Positions 9,278-18,648 are shown, counted from the stretch's first letter. The stretch: DNA of 64,000 nt from Kitasatospora cinereorecta (GCF_024172095.1 NZ_JAMZDX010000008.1:248001-312000), one strand, 5' to 3'. The notes: a model not told the origin generated them from the sequence alone. Numbers and translations are program-made.

Positions 9278-9738
9278 GGCGTGACTCCAGCCATCCCTAC
9301 CTGCGCGCCTCCCCGCCGAACACAACGCACCCGCTGCACGGCCCCGCATGGCTTTGCGCACCGTGGCCTCACGACGGTCAGCTGTGACTGCCAGTGAGCG
9401 GTACGGCGTCACCGACTACACGGCAGCGGCCGCCCGCGAGGCCTACCCACGGCACCCGCGCGGCCCACCGGACCCGAGAGCGCACAGGCCTCGAACGAGG
9501 GGGCTGCATCGCCGCCTCCTCACCAGCTGTCCCAGGCTCGCCACTCCGTCGCCCCGGCTCGCCGCATGCCCGACCGCGCCCCGCCGATCAAGCAGCGACC
9601 CCGAGGTAGGTCGAGGCGAGCGTCGGAATGTGCGCCTTTGTCGGACCTCGAAGCGTGGAATTCGGTGCAGAAAGCGAAACCGTGAAAAGCTGTGCCCTCG
9701 CGATCACGCACCATCCGGGGCGCAGGGGAGGAGACGCC

Positions 9739-11025
9739 GTGACCAGGGCCAAACTGTCACGCATCCATTTGTTTCTGATTGCCCTCGTGGCCATCGCCGG
9801 AGCCACCATCGCCGGCATCGGCTTCCTCGGCTCCTACACCGCAGTCCGGCAACTCGCCGTCGAGCAGGGCTTCGGAAGCTTCTCCAAGATCTTCCCCATC
9901 GGCGTCGACCTCGGCATCATCGCCCTCCTCGCCCTCGACCTGCTCCTCAGCTGGCTGCGCATCCCCTTCTTCCTGCTGAGGCAGACCGCGTGGCTGCTGA
10001 CAGCGGCGACCATCGCCTGGAACGCTGCCTCCGCCTGGCCGCACCCCCTCGGCGTCGGCATGCATGCAGTGATCCCCGTGCTGTTCATCGTCATCGCCGA
10101 GGCCGCCCGGCACGCCATCAGCCGCCTGGCCAAGCTCACGGACACCCGCCACATGGAGTCCGTCCGCCTGATGCGCTGGGTGCTCTCCCCGATCCCAACC
10201 TTTGCCATGTGGCGCCGCATGAAGCTTTGGGAGATCCGCTCCGTCGACGAGGCCGTGCGCCTGGAGCAGATGCGCCTGGCCTACGGAATGCTGCTGGAGG
10301 ACGCCTTCGGCAAGGACTGGGCCAAGACGGCTCCCCGGTCGGCTGTTCTTCCTCTGCGCCTCGCCAAGCTCGGTGTGCCGATTTACAGCACTGCATCCCA
10401 GGGTCTAGCCGCCGCTGGGCTGTCCGACAGTGCATTCGGCGGGTTGTTCACCAGCCCAGAGCTCGAGGTAGGCCAAAGCGCCGGCCGTGGGGCCGTCGAG
10501 TCGCACACCAGCGCCGTTCCTCCGCATGCCCTGGATCGAAGCCGCAGCACGCTGGTGCCCGCGCAGGGCGAGCCGGCTCGAGTTGCTGGCCTTGACGAGT
10601 CCTCGAGTCCTGACAACAGCAACCCCGGCTCAGATGTGACTGAGGGACTCATGCTCGCCGAGCTTGATCGGGCAGCGGACACCGAGCTTTCCAAGGCTGT
10701 CGCCGATAGCCCCCTGGAGCCTTCTCCGGGAAGCGAAGCCGCGACGCTCGAGGAACCGACCGCTGTATCGGTTCCGCTCTCCGAGGAGACTCAGTCGCGT
10801 GAGGACCAGCTCTACGGCTACTACCGCCACTACGTCGAGCAGCGTGGCCAACTCCCCGAGAAGCACCTGTTCGCGGACTTCATCTACCGCGAGTTCGGTC
10901 AGACCGGGCAGAGCGGAGCCGGCCCAGTCAGCGTCCAGTCTCTCCGCCGATACTGGGGAAACCTGGAAACCCGCTACCAGGAGGAGCGCGGTACCTCTCG
11001 TCACCTCGAGGACGTGACGACGTGA
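9739..11025 (+). CDS. DUF2637 / Spd-like plasmid membrane protein
   Basis: A GTG start at 9739 is preferred because GGGGAGGAG precedes it, giving 428 residues. The N-terminal half has about four membrane segments: HLFLIALVAIAGATIAGIGF, VDLGIIALLALDLLLSWL, TAWLLTAATIAWNAASAW and MHAVIPVLFIVIAEAARHAI. This is the pattern of DUF2637 proteins, which include the Streptomyces plasmid Spd proteins needed for spread of plasmids along mycelium. After a cytosolic MRWVLSPIPTFAMWRRMKLW segment there is a long variable region. A C-terminal helical domain (LYGYYRHYVEQRGQLPEKHL, later VSVQSLRRYWGNLETRY) looks like a winged-helix DNA-binding end. It lies right after the CTGCGCA field. No TraB is visible in this window. 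Confidence 0.85.
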   Translation: MTRAKLSRIHLFLIALVAIAGATIAGIGFLGSYTAVRQLAVEQGFGSFSKIFPIGVDLGIIALLALDLLLSWLRIPFFLLRQTAWLLTAATIAWNAASAWPHPLGVGMHAVIPVLFIVIAEAARHAISRLAKLTDTRHMESVRLMRWVLSPIPTFAMWRRMKLWEIRSVDEAVRLEQMRLAYGMLLEDAFGKDWAKTAPRSAVLPLRLAKLGVPIYSTASQGLAAAGLSDSAFGGLFTSPELEVGQSAGRGAVESHTSAVPPHALDRSRSTLVPAQGEPARVAGLDESSSPDNSNPGSDVTEGLMLAELDRAADTELSKAVADSPLEPSPGSEAATLEEPTAVSVPLSEETQSREDQLYGYYRHYVEQRGQLPEKHLFADFIYREFGQTGQSGAGPVSVQSLRRYWGNLETRYQEERGTSRHLEDVTT

Positions 11026-11229
11026 TGCCGGACCAAGTCCGCGTGTAGTGGCCGAAAGCAGGAGCAGCCCGCCGCGCAAGCCACCATCGCAGTCACGCCA
11101 CGATCTGTGAGGCTCGGCCGCTCGAGGCGGATCTTGCCCAAGACCAGGTCGAACTGGCTGCAGTCGGCACACACTCCAGGTGCGAGAACCAGCGACACCA
11201 CCCAGCAAGGCCGTCTACTCCCACGTGGA

Positions 11230-11790
11230 CCTGGAAGCGAAGGCGCTACCCGCGCGCGGTCGAGTGGCAGCGGATGCACTCCGTCGCCACAGCGTTTCAC
11301 CTCCAGCACGGCCACCTCGACCCCACCGACAAGACGAAGCAAGCGGAGCTGATCTCCTGGCCCGGGTGTCCGAGCTGGACGTGCTCGGCATGATCTGGTC
11401 GAAGAACGCCAAAGCCTAGGAGCGCGGTCAGGCCTACACAAAGGCCTTCCACCACCAGCACGGCCACCTCGCCATCCCCGCCACCACGAAGCTCGACGAC
11501 CATGCGGTCGGCGCGTGGATGCGCCGCCAACGCAAGGCCAACAACCTGACCAAGGCAGGTCGCCAAGCTCGACGCGCTGGACGAGCTGTGGCGCCGAGAA
11601 CCGGACTGGAACAGGTCGTAGCCGGCGCCTGCTCGCCTACCTCGCCGCCGGTGGCGCCCTGGGCGGCCCCGCGAACCGCACCGGCGGCGAGGCGGACCCC
11701 ACAGTCCGGCCCGGCACCTGGCTTCGCAAGCAGGCGGGGCCCGCACGATCTCAGGAGCGGCGCAGCAAACGATGCTCCCGACCGTGACGG
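11230..11790 (+). pseudogene. Relic of a helicase-associated (HA) domain protein
   Basis: Three frames together spell HA-domain sequence. RYPRAVEWQRMHSVATAFH leads to LQHGHLDPTDKTKQAEL. A shifted frame reads LARVSELDVLGMIWSKNAKA. A TAG near 11417 replaces an expected Trp codon, and the text resumes ERGQAYTKAFHHQHGHLAIP with AWMRRQRKANNLTK. After a further shift it reads KLDALDELWRREPDWN. HA repeats occur in large helicase-like proteins common on Streptomyces linear replicons. At least two frameshifts and one stop make this clearly non-functional. Confidence 0.7.
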
Positions 11791-11937
11791 GGCGGGCGGC
11801 AGGCCAACGGCTGGCGAGAGAGCGCGTTGGGCGAGGATGCGTTTGAAGGCGCCGGTAGAACCAGGAAGGTTGTTGTAGCCAAACAGCTTTGCGCAGTTGG
11901 ACCGTGTCGACGGAGCCCTCGTGCGCGACGATGGCCG

Positions 11938-12732
11938 TCATGGGCTCGCGGTCACGGGGAGGGCGCTGGTGACCGATCCGACGGCGCTTGCGGGCGGGGG
12001 CGTCGTGCCGGTGAGGTGGGCGTAGACGACGGTGTTGTCCTGGTATCCGCCGTGTGCGCGGTCGTACGGCCAGGCGCAGGTGATCAGTCGCAGTTCCGGC
12101 CGGCCGGTGGGCTGGTACACGTGAGCGGTGGGAAAGGCGGATTTGGGGTAGTTCTGTACGTCGTCGATGGAGAAGACTGCGGTGCTGCCGTCGCCGCGTT
12201 CGACGAGGGCGGTCTGTCCGGGCGTGAGGGTCGACAGGCGGTAGAAGGCTGCGGTGCCCTGGCGGGTGTCGAGGTGGGCGACGATCACGGCGGTTCCCGT
12301 CTCGCCTGGTGTGGTGCTGTCGGCGTACCAGCCGGCGAGGTTGCGGTCGTCCGATGCGGGTGGGGGCAGGGTTCCGGTGGCGTCCAGGTGCAGCGCTACC
12401 AGGGGGGTGTTCACTGACAGGGCGGGGATGCGGATCCGGACCGGTTCGGAGCGCGGCATGGGCGTCGGTGCTGAGGTCGGCATGGCGGTTGGGCGGGCTG
12501 CCGTGCGGTCAGTGGCGGGAGACATCGGTGGGGGAGTGTTGGCGTTCGAGGCCATGGACCAGGAGCCGGCCGCGAGCAGTCCTGCCACCACCATCAGCAC
12601 TCCGGGAATGAAGACCGAGCCCGGCCGAGGTGCTCGGCCGGGCGTCGTACGCGATACCTCCGTGGGCACCCGGTTCTCCGTCTCTCGCGGAAGCGGGCCG
12701 ATCCGAGCGGGGTGGCCCGGCGGGCTGAGCAC
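11938..12732 (-). CDS. Class F sortase
   Basis: The 264-residue protein carries a membrane anchor near residues 40-58 (VFIPGVLMVVAGLLAAGSW), a Pro/Thr-rich stalk and a C-terminal sortase domain. Catalytic residues are visible: His in VIVAHLDTRQG, Cys in LRLITCAWPYD, and Arg in the adjacent YDRAHGGYQDN. It is expected to cleave and transfer surface proteins outside the membrane. The start at 12732 is a GTG without a strong ribosome site; a GTG at 12669 is an alternative. The gene lies 27 bp downstream of an Excalibur-domain surface protein on the same strand. That pairing is frequent in streptomycetes and suggests co-expression, though the Excalibur protein lacks a classical LPXTG motif. Confidence 0.9.
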   Translation of the reverse strand: MLSPPGHPARIGPLPRETENRVPTEVSRTTPGRAPRPGSVFIPGVLMVVAGLLAAGSWSMASNANTPPPMSPATDRTAARPTAMPTSAPTPMPRSEPVRIRIPALSVNTPLVALHLDATGTLPPPASDDRNLAGWYADSTTPGETGTAVIVAHLDTRQGTAAFYRLSTLTPGQTALVERGDGSTAVFSIDDVQNYPKSAFPTAHVYQPTGRPELRLITCAWPYDRAHGGYQDNTVVYAHLTGTTPPPASAVGSVTSALPVTASP

Positions 12733-12759
12733 GGTGGACCGCCGCCGGGCCCGGGAGCG

Positions 12760-13206
12760 TCAGCGCTGCTGATCCGCGCTCAGACGGCGGCGGACAACCA
12801 GGGCGCCTGCCGCAGTGAGGACCGCCGCACCGCCGAGGCCGGCCGCGAGGAGCCGTGTGTCCGCCGGCCCGCTGCCGGCAGCGACCGCGCCCGTGGGAGC
12901 CTGGGCGACAGCCGACGCGGCGCCGCCGGTGGCAGGTGCTGTCGTGGTGGCCGTCGTACCTGCGGCAGCGGCCGCGGCCGGGCTGCTCGCCGCCGCGTGC
13001 GGCAGGTCCTCGCAGGCAATGCCGTCGTGGTCGGCGTCCAGGTGGTTCGGATCCGACGGGTCGGCGTTGAGAACAGCCTGCGCTTCCTCCTGGGTGGCGA
13101 AGTTCGAGCAGTCGAGATCGCCTGTTTGGGCGTGCGATATGCCAGTGAGCGGAAGGCTGGCGACGAACGCCAGAGCGGCGATCGATGTCGCGGCGCGGAA
13201 ACGCAT
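12760..13206 (-). CDS. Secreted Excalibur calcium-binding domain protein
   Basis: The protein has 148 residues, with an ATG at 13204-13206 preceded by GGAGG. A signal peptide ends near GISHAQ. The Excalibur domain reads LDCSNFATQEEAQAVLNADP and then DPNHLDADHDGIACEDLPHA, which contains the DxDxDGxxCE calcium-binding motif and two cysteines. An Ala/Thr-rich linker leads to a C-terminal hydrophobic helix followed by RRRLS, so the protein is held in the membrane by its tail. It lies directly upstream of the class F sortase and is probably in one transcript with it. Confidence 0.9.
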   Translation of the reverse strand: MRFRAATSIAALAFVASLPLTGISHAQTGDLDCSNFATQEEAQAVLNADPSDPNHLDADHDGIACEDLPHAAASSPAAAAAAGTTATTTAPATGGAASAVAQAPTGAVAAGSGPADTRLLAAGLGGAAVLTAAGALVVRRRLSADQQR

Positions 13207-13882
13207 GGAACCTCCAGTAGCCAGGTGTGTCCCCGTCGCTACTCAAGGTATGAACGGTTCGACCTGCCGCCACCCGGGCGGTAGCGGCGGAGGCCTCCAG
13301 GTGGGCCCGCCGCGGGTGGCAGACGCCCTGGTCGGTGGGTTGTGGAGCTGAAATGGTCCACTAGTCCGGTCGTGTACCTACCGGACTGGTCGTGACGGGT
13401 GGCCCGGGGTGGCCGCGCAGTCTGTCCACGAGTGCGCCGAGCGCCGGCGAGGCGGTGCGCTCGAGGACGCGAACGGGTGAGTGCCGCGGGCGTGACGGTG
13501 AGACCTGCCGACGAGGCCACCGGCCGCATGGGGCTGGCCTCGATTCCCTGGCTGTGCTCACTCGCTGTTGGCGGAGTGAGTCAGGAGCCGGATGTGGCCA
13601 GCGTGTGGGCGGCCTGAGCGGCGCACCACGGGGCGGGCTTGGCCGCCTGCATCCCCGGTCCCAGCAGTTCTTGGCCGTGATCACTGGTGCGGATTGGAGC
13701 GCGGGGCCAGCGGCCAGGTGCACAGCCGAATTGTCGGTGCCCTGCTGTCGCTGGAAGCACTGATGGCTTCAGCTGGATGAGGCTGCGGACCTGTGGCGGC
13801 ATACAGGTCGCGCAGCGCTTCGTGGAACGGGCACACCTGGTGGAACGGTCGCGGTGGTCCGAGCGGCGTGTCTGATGCGAGT
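13207..13882. other. Intergenic region without a recognisable gene
   Basis: About 680 bp. Frames are short and lack motifs. It should hold the promoter of the Excalibur-sortase pair and contains a strong inverted repeat (13360-13390), described separately. Confidence 0.5.
13360..13390. promoter_or_regulatory. 31-bp inverted repeat, operator or hairpin
   Basis: ACTAGTCCGGT and ACCGGACTGGT flank a 9-base centre and pair over 10 of 11 positions. No T tract follows, so a protein-binding site is as likely as a terminator. It is about 155 bp upstream of the Excalibur gene start. Confidence 0.35.
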
Positions 13883-14527
13883 TCATCGCTCGGTTGGGCG
13901 GGCGGCGTGGATGAGTTGGCGGAGGGCGCCGTAGTAGACCTCGTGGTCGACAACGGCGGGCAGGATCTCTGTCAGGTGGCCGGTCAGCACCGGGAACTCG
14001 TCGGGATCGAGCGCGGCGAGTGCTTGGCGGGTGGCGGCCTGGGCGGCCTTGGGGTTGCGATGGTCGACGAAGCTCGCGTAGCCGAGCGTGAGCAGGTACA
14101 GGCGCCGGTAGGTGGCGGTCGCGGCGGCGGGGGTCATGCCGGCTGCGATGGAGTCGGCGAGCTGTGGTTCGACCAGGCGCTTGAGAAGTTGAGGGCCGAG
14201 CCAGGGCCTGCTGCCGCGGAGGGCGACCAGGCCTGGGTGGGCGGTGAGCAGTTGGTACAGGGCGGTGAATCGCGTCTTGGTGGCGCTCGCCCAGCCGGTG
14301 CCTGGTGCGATGTTGGGGAGCTGGGCGGCGAGGTGGTCGGTGACGAGGTCGAGCAGGCCGGCCAGGTCGGTGCAGCGACGCTGCAGGGAGGCGACAGAGA
14401 TGTCCAGCGCGGCGGCGAGGGTGCGGAAGCTGAGTGCTTCCGGTCCTTCTTGATCGACGATCAGCAGGGCCTGCTCGGCGATGCGTTCGGGAGTCGCGAG
14501 GTCGAGGGAAGCGGATTGCCTTGGCAT
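13883..14527 (-). CDS. TetR family transcriptional regulator
   Basis: The ATG at 14525-14527 gives a 214-residue protein beginning MPRQSASLDLATPERIAEQA. The TetR helix-turn-helix follows as LSFRTLAAALDISVASLQRR. The C-terminal ligand-binding region is helical (ATYRRLYLLTLGYASFVDHR). It is divergent from the 2OG-oxygenase gene, and a perfect 17-bp palindrome lies between the two starts. Autoregulation and repression of the oxygenase/lyase operon is therefore the simplest model. Longer upstream starts would run through the operator and are less likely. Confidence 0.9.
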   Translation of the reverse strand: MPRQSASLDLATPERIAEQALLIVDQEGPEALSFRTLAAALDISVASLQRRCTDLAGLLDLVTDHLAAQLPNIAPGTGWASATKTRFTALYQLLTAHPGLVALRGSRPWLGPQLLKRLVEPQLADSIAAGMTPAAATATYRRLYLLTLGYASFVDHRNPKAAQAATRQALAALDPDEFPVLTGHLTEILPAVVDHEVYYGALRQLIHAARPTER

Positions 14528-14539
14528 GCGGAACAGCGT

Positions 14540-14556
14540 ACGGTACGGCGTACCGT
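14540..14556. promoter_or_regulatory. Palindromic operator between tetR and oxygenase gene
   Basis: ACGGTACG-G-CGTACCGT is a perfect inverted repeat with 8-bp arms, 12 bases upstream of the tetR start codon and 33 bases upstream of the divergent start. Size and position match TetR operators. Confidence 0.7.
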
Positions 14557-14589
14557 CACGGTAGGTTCCCGACTCCTCACGGAGGCGAC

Positions 14590-15393
14590 ATGCCCCGCAC
14601 CACGGCACTCGACCCGCTCTTCACCGCAGTGGACAGCGCTGCCTTCACCGACCGGCACCTGGCCAACCTCGCCGCAGGCACCCTCGCAGCCGTCCGCGTC
14701 CCCGCCTTCCTCGACCCCGACACCTGCCACACCGCGATGGAAGCGGTCGACCGACTGCCAACCGCGGACTACGACGCGACCCGAGTGCCCACCCCTATCG
14801 TGCGCTTCGGCCCCGCCCTCAACGACTACCGCCGCGCCAGCGGCACACTGGACACCACCAGGTACTGGCACGACACAGACACCGCCCGCGCCGCCTGGCA
14901 ACGCGCCGGGCTGCGCCCGGACCCGATCGCCATCTCGATGGCCCGCCTCGGCTCTGCCTGGGGAGCTGCCGTCACCCCGGCCACCATCGGCGGCCGAGCC
15001 GTGTTCGGCGGCACCCTGCGCGAGATGAACGCCGGCGCCCTGGTCCACTACGACGACCTGAACCGCGAGTTCCCCACCGGCCTCTTCGACCAGGAGCTGC
15101 TCGCCCAGCTCGCGTTCAACGTCTGGGTGTCGGTCCCCGCGGCCGGCGGCGCGACCACGGTGTGGCGACACCGCTGGGAGCCGGCCGACGAGCAGTACCT
15201 CCAGGCGTACGGCTACCGGGCCGAGGCGGTCGAGCACTACCAGCGCGTCGACCTCGCGCCCCGAATCGGCGACGGGCTCCTGTTCAACCCGGCGAACTTC
15301 CACGCCGTCGAACCCAACCCGGGCGGGCGCCGCATTGCGTTCGCCTTCTTCCTCGGCCTGACCATCACCGGCCAGCTCATCGCCTGGTCGTGA
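14590..15393 (+). CDS. 2-oxoglutarate/Fe(II)-dependent oxygenase
   Basis: The ATG at 14590 has GGAGG 4 bases upstream, giving 267 residues. The metal-binding facial triad is visible as HYDDLN (His-x-Asp) and FHAVEPNPGGRRIAFAFF (distal His, with Arg for 2-oxoglutarate). The middle segment AFNVWVSVPAAGGATTVWRH is typical of the double-stranded beta-helix core. It probably hydroxylates a small substrate; since the next gene encodes a PLP-dependent dehydratase/lyase, an amino acid is a reasonable guess, but the substrate is unknown. It is the first gene of a two-gene operon controlled by the divergent TetR. Confidence 0.85.
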   Translation: MPRTTALDPLFTAVDSAAFTDRHLANLAAGTLAAVRVPAFLDPDTCHTAMEAVDRLPTADYDATRVPTPIVRFGPALNDYRRASGTLDTTRYWHDTDTARAAWQRAGLRPDPIAISMARLGSAWGAAVTPATIGGRAVFGGTLREMNAGALVHYDDLNREFPTGLFDQELLAQLAFNVWVSVPAAGGATTVWRHRWEPADEQYLQAYGYRAEAVEHYQRVDLAPRIGDGLLFNPANFHAVEPNPGGRRIAFAFFLGLTITGQLIAWS

Positions 15394-15413
15394 CCTCTCT
15401 CAGCAGGAGCAGC

Positions 15414-16460
15414 ATGCACCAGCTCACCTTCGGCGACATCAAGGCCGCCACCGACCGGATCGCCGGCCGCATCCGCCCCGTCACTCTGGCCCCGGTCGAC
15501 TCGGGCGCGATCCGCTCTGCCGGCCGCGATCCCCTGGACGACCGGGCTGAGCGGCCCTGCGAGGTGTGGTTGGCCCTGGAGTTCATGCAGCACACCGGCT
15601 CGTTCAAGGCCCGCGGCGCGCAGAACTTCATCCAGGCCCACCGCGACGCCGGCACCCTGCCCGAGGTCGGGGTGACCATCGCCTCCGGCGGCAACGCAGG
15701 CCTGGCCTGCGCCTGGGCCGCCCAGCAGCAGGGCGTCCAGGCCACCGTCTTCATTCCCGCGACCGCCCCTGCGGTGAAGGTGGCCAAACTCCGCGGCTAC
15801 GGCGCCGAGGTCCGCCTGGTCGGCACCGAGTACGCCGACGCTCTCGCCGCGTGCGAGGAGTTCGCCGCCGCCACCGGGGCGCTCGCCTCCCACGCCTACG
15901 ACCACCCGCTCATCGCGGCCGGCGCAGGCACGCTGCTGGAGGAGATCCGCCACCGGATCCCCGACCTGGACACCGTGGTCGTCGCGGTCGGCGGCGGCGG
16001 CCTGTTCGCCGGCGTCGCCACCGCCGCTCAGCACCACGGCATCCGCACCGTGGCGGTCGAGCCGGAGCACTGCCGCGCCCTGAACGCCGCGCTGGAAGCC
16101 GGCCGCCTCGTCGACGTCACCGTGGACTCGATCGCGGCTGACTCCCTCGGCGCCCGCCGCACCTCCGCCATGGCCCTCAACGCTGCCCAGCAGACGGGCG
16201 GCTACTCCGTTCTGGTGCCGGACGACGAGATCACCCGGGCCAGGCAGGCGTTGTGGGACCACCGGCGGATCGCCGTCGAGCACGGCGCCGCCACCGCCCT
16301 GGCCGCCCTCACGAGCACCGACCGGCACAGGGCGGACCGGGACCTGCCGAACCGGCCAGACACGACCAGTCGCAGCTACCGGCCCGGCAGCGGCGAGAAG
16401 GTCTGCGTGGTGCTCTGCGGGGCCAACACCGATGCAGCGAACCTTATGGACGAGAGCTGA
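15414..16460 (+). CDS. PLP-dependent threonine/serine dehydratase-like enzyme
   Basis: The ATG at 15414 has AGGAGC upstream, giving 348 residues. It is a fold-type II PLP enzyme: the lysine that binds PLP lies in HTGSFKARGAQNF, the SGGNAGLACAWAAQQ motif holds the cofactor phosphate side, and the glycine loop is VVVAVGGGGLFAGVATA. Relatives are threonine dehydratases, serine racemases and threo-3-hydroxyaspartate dehydratases. The C-terminus lacks an ACT regulatory domain, so it is not the biosynthetic feedback-inhibited enzyme. It starts 20 bp after the oxygenase stop; oxygenase and lyase may act in sequence on one amino acid. Confidence 0.85.
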   Translation: MHQLTFGDIKAATDRIAGRIRPVTLAPVDSGAIRSAGRDPLDDRAERPCEVWLALEFMQHTGSFKARGAQNFIQAHRDAGTLPEVGVTIASGGNAGLACAWAAQQQGVQATVFIPATAPAVKVAKLRGYGAEVRLVGTEYADALAACEEFAAATGALASHAYDHPLIAAGAGTLLEEIRHRIPDLDTVVVAVGGGGLFAGVATAAQHHGIRTVAVEPEHCRALNAALEAGRLVDVTVDSIAADSLGARRTSAMALNAAQQTGGYSVLVPDDEITRARQALWDHRRIAVEHGAATALAALTSTDRHRADRDLPNRPDTTSRSYRPGSGEKVCVVLCGANTDAANLMDES

Positions 16461-16689
16461 ACCGAACACACCCGGGTGCAGCCCAACGACCATCCCTCAG
16501 CTTCCGGTCTGGACGGTGCGGCGGTGAGCTGGCCGTCCTGATCGGTAAGCGGACAGCAATGCCACCACCGGAGCTCGCCGCATGGTGGCCGCACAGCGTC
16601 CGGCCCGGCTGGCGGCACTGACCGGTCGCCTCTGTGCTGTCGCAGCCTGCTGACATGATCGTCCGAACGGTGCGGACGAGGGGGCGGGT

Positions 16690-18234
16690 GTGGACCTGAC
16701 GGTCGAGCAGACGGCGCGGCGGATCACGGCGGAGGTCGTCGCGATGGCCCCGGACGGCTGGGAGAGGTGTGTGCTGCGCGGCAGCGGAAGCCGGTCCGGC
16801 GTGGGCCTGAGCGGCGGCGGGTACGTTGTGCCGAGCCGTACAGACGGCCTCTTCGGCCTGCCGTTCCCGCACGAGGGCCTCGCCGCGCTGGCGTCCCTGT
16901 TCCGGGACAGCCACGGCTGGGAGTCCATCGCCCTGGAGCTGACCTGCTACCCGTCGGGCGCCTTCGATCTGGTGGTGTTCCGGGGTGCGCTGGAACCGCG
17001 CTCCGGCCGCGATGACGGCTGGACGATGACCCTCGACCCCGACTTCCGGCCGTCCGAACCGGGCACGACCGACAGCACGAAACCCTCCGTGCTCCTCCCG
17101 GCCGGAGACCCGGCAGAGGCGGTCCAGCGGCTGCGGTCCCTGCTTCGGCAGCATGCCGAACGCCACGGAGCGGAACCCCGGCTGCCGGCACCCGTCACCG
17201 AGGAACAACTCGCCGCCGCCGAGCGCCACCTCGGCCGAGCGTTGCCCGCGGACCTGCGCGCGCTCTACCTGGAGGCCAACGGCGACGGCGGCAACGAAGC
17301 GCTGGACGACTACGCCTGGCTGCCACTCACGGCGACCCTCGCCGAGCGCGACGACTACATCGGCGTCCCGACCTGGTTCGGCTGGGAGCTCGGCTGGCAG
17401 CACGTGATCCTCGACGCCGACCCGCCGAACACCGTGCGCCGCTGCTCCGGGCATCCAGGCTGGCTCCCGTTCGCGACGGGCTACGACGGCAACTTCCTCG
17501 CCGTGGACCTTGCGCCGGCCGCGGACGGTCGACCCGGCCAGGTGATCGAGGTCGGCCGCGACTTCAACCACGGCCCGCGCTACGTCGCCTCCTCCGTCAC
17601 CGCCTGGCTCGGCCAGGCCCTGGGCCGCCCCGACCCGCACGCCCCACAGCAGTCCCACAACGACGCGCCGAAGCTGGTCGTCTCCACTCTGGACAGCCGA
17701 CTCACACCAGCCGTCCAGGCGATCCACCTCAACGACGCCCCGTCACCCGTCGACCTCACCCCGCTCACTGCCACCCCCCACCTACGCCGCCTGCACCTCA
17801 ACCGCTGCGCCACCACCGACCTGACCCCCCTGGCCGCCCTCCCCGTCGAGGACCTGGCCGTCGACCTCGCCCCCGAAGCGGACCTCACGCCACTCACCGG
17901 CCACCCCCACCTCGCCTCACTCGCCGTCGGCTCCGCGACCCCGACCGACCTCACCCCGCTGCGCACCCTGCCCGCGCTCCGCCACCTCGACCTGTCCCGT
18001 TGCCCGAACGCGGATCTGACGTTGCTCGCCGACCTTCCAGGCCTGCACTACCTCGCCCTCTCCACCGACCAGTGGCAGACCCTGACAGCCGCCGACCGCC
18101 TCCCCGCCCAGCTCGCGGCCGGCCGTCTCGCCGGTACCGAGCCGCTCAGCGCCGCCCTCGACCTCCTCGCCGCCCTCGGCGTCGACACCTCCACCGCCTA
18201 CCGACTCTCCGGCACCACCGAAGGCGCCTCCTAG
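16690..18234 (+). CDS. SUKH (SMI1/KNR4) domain protein with leucine-rich repeats
   Basis: The protein has 514 residues and starts with GTG at 16690. Residues 1-130 form an unassigned alpha/beta region (VLRGSGSRSGVGLSGGGYVV). Residues about 165-320 match SMI1/KNR4: VTEEQLAAAERHLGRALPAD, LRALYLEANGDGG, then GWLPFATGYDGNFLAVDLAP. The last third has LRR-like units with DLTPLTATPHLRRLHLNRC, DLTPLTGHPHLASLAV and TLPALRHLDLSRC. SUKH proteins are frequently immunity proteins of polymorphic toxin systems, but no toxin gene is visible nearby, so a general protein-interaction role is equally possible. Confidence 0.8.
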   Translation: MDLTVEQTARRITAEVVAMAPDGWERCVLRGSGSRSGVGLSGGGYVVPSRTDGLFGLPFPHEGLAALASLFRDSHGWESIALELTCYPSGAFDLVVFRGALEPRSGRDDGWTMTLDPDFRPSEPGTTDSTKPSVLLPAGDPAEAVQRLRSLLRQHAERHGAEPRLPAPVTEEQLAAAERHLGRALPADLRALYLEANGDGGNEALDDYAWLPLTATLAERDDYIGVPTWFGWELGWQHVILDADPPNTVRRCSGHPGWLPFATGYDGNFLAVDLAPAADGRPGQVIEVGRDFNHGPRYVASSVTAWLGQALGRPDPHAPQQSHNDAPKLVVSTLDSRLTPAVQAIHLNDAPSPVDLTPLTATPHLRRLHLNRCATTDLTPLAALPVEDLAVDLAPEADLTPLTGHPHLASLAVGSATPTDLTPLRTLPALRHLDLSRCPNADLTLLADLPGLHYLALSTDQWQTLTAADRLPAQLAAGRLAGTEPLSAALDLLAALGVDTSTAYRLSGTTEGAS

Positions 18235-18280
18235 GCTCCCGATCCGGGCAGGCCAACCACCCGAACATCTGGCCCTGGGG

Positions 18281-18529
18281 TTGGCTCAGCACGGTGCATT
18301 GCCGTCTGCCACGCTGATGGCCGCTGCGCGGCTACCAGCACCGTTCGCCGTCTGGAGCTTGGGATGCGCCTGCCAGAAAGGCCGCGAACAGTTCGAAGTC
18401 GTCGCCGACGGAGGTAACGGCAAGGTGCTGTTCTCGTCCTCGTCGAGGTCGACCGCCGACACAGTTGCCAAGCGCTACCCCGGGAGTGTCGTCCGTGAGA
18501 AGGGGACGGAGGAACCGAAGTCCGCCTGA
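18281..18529 (+). CDS. Small conserved actinobacterial protein
   Basis: The product has 82 residues at most, with core CACQKGREQFEVVADGGNGK and then VLFSSSSRSTADTVAKRYPG. The alternating strand pattern and lack of Arg/Pro shadow composition suggest a real small protein, similar in type to short conserved phage- or plasmid-associated proteins of streptomycetes. The start is uncertain; an ATG at 18317 would remove 12 residues. Function unknown. Confidence 0.55.
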   Translation: MAQHGALPSATLMAAARLPAPFAVWSLGCACQKGREQFEVVADGGNGKVLFSSSSRSTADTVAKRYPGSVVREKGTEEPKSA

Positions 18530-18648
18530 AAAAAATCGGTGGTCATCAGCAGTGCTGCTGCCCGGAGAGCCTGGGCGGCAGCACACCTGGTCCCGCTCCC
18601 CGACAGTGCTCCCGGTGAAGCGCTCGACGGTACGGGTGAGCGGGGACA

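Noticed and set aside
8642..9397. Pro/Thr/Ala-rich frame of 251 codons in the CTGCGCA field
   Set aside because: The text arises from the C/A-rich non-coding repeat field; no domain or credible ribosome site.
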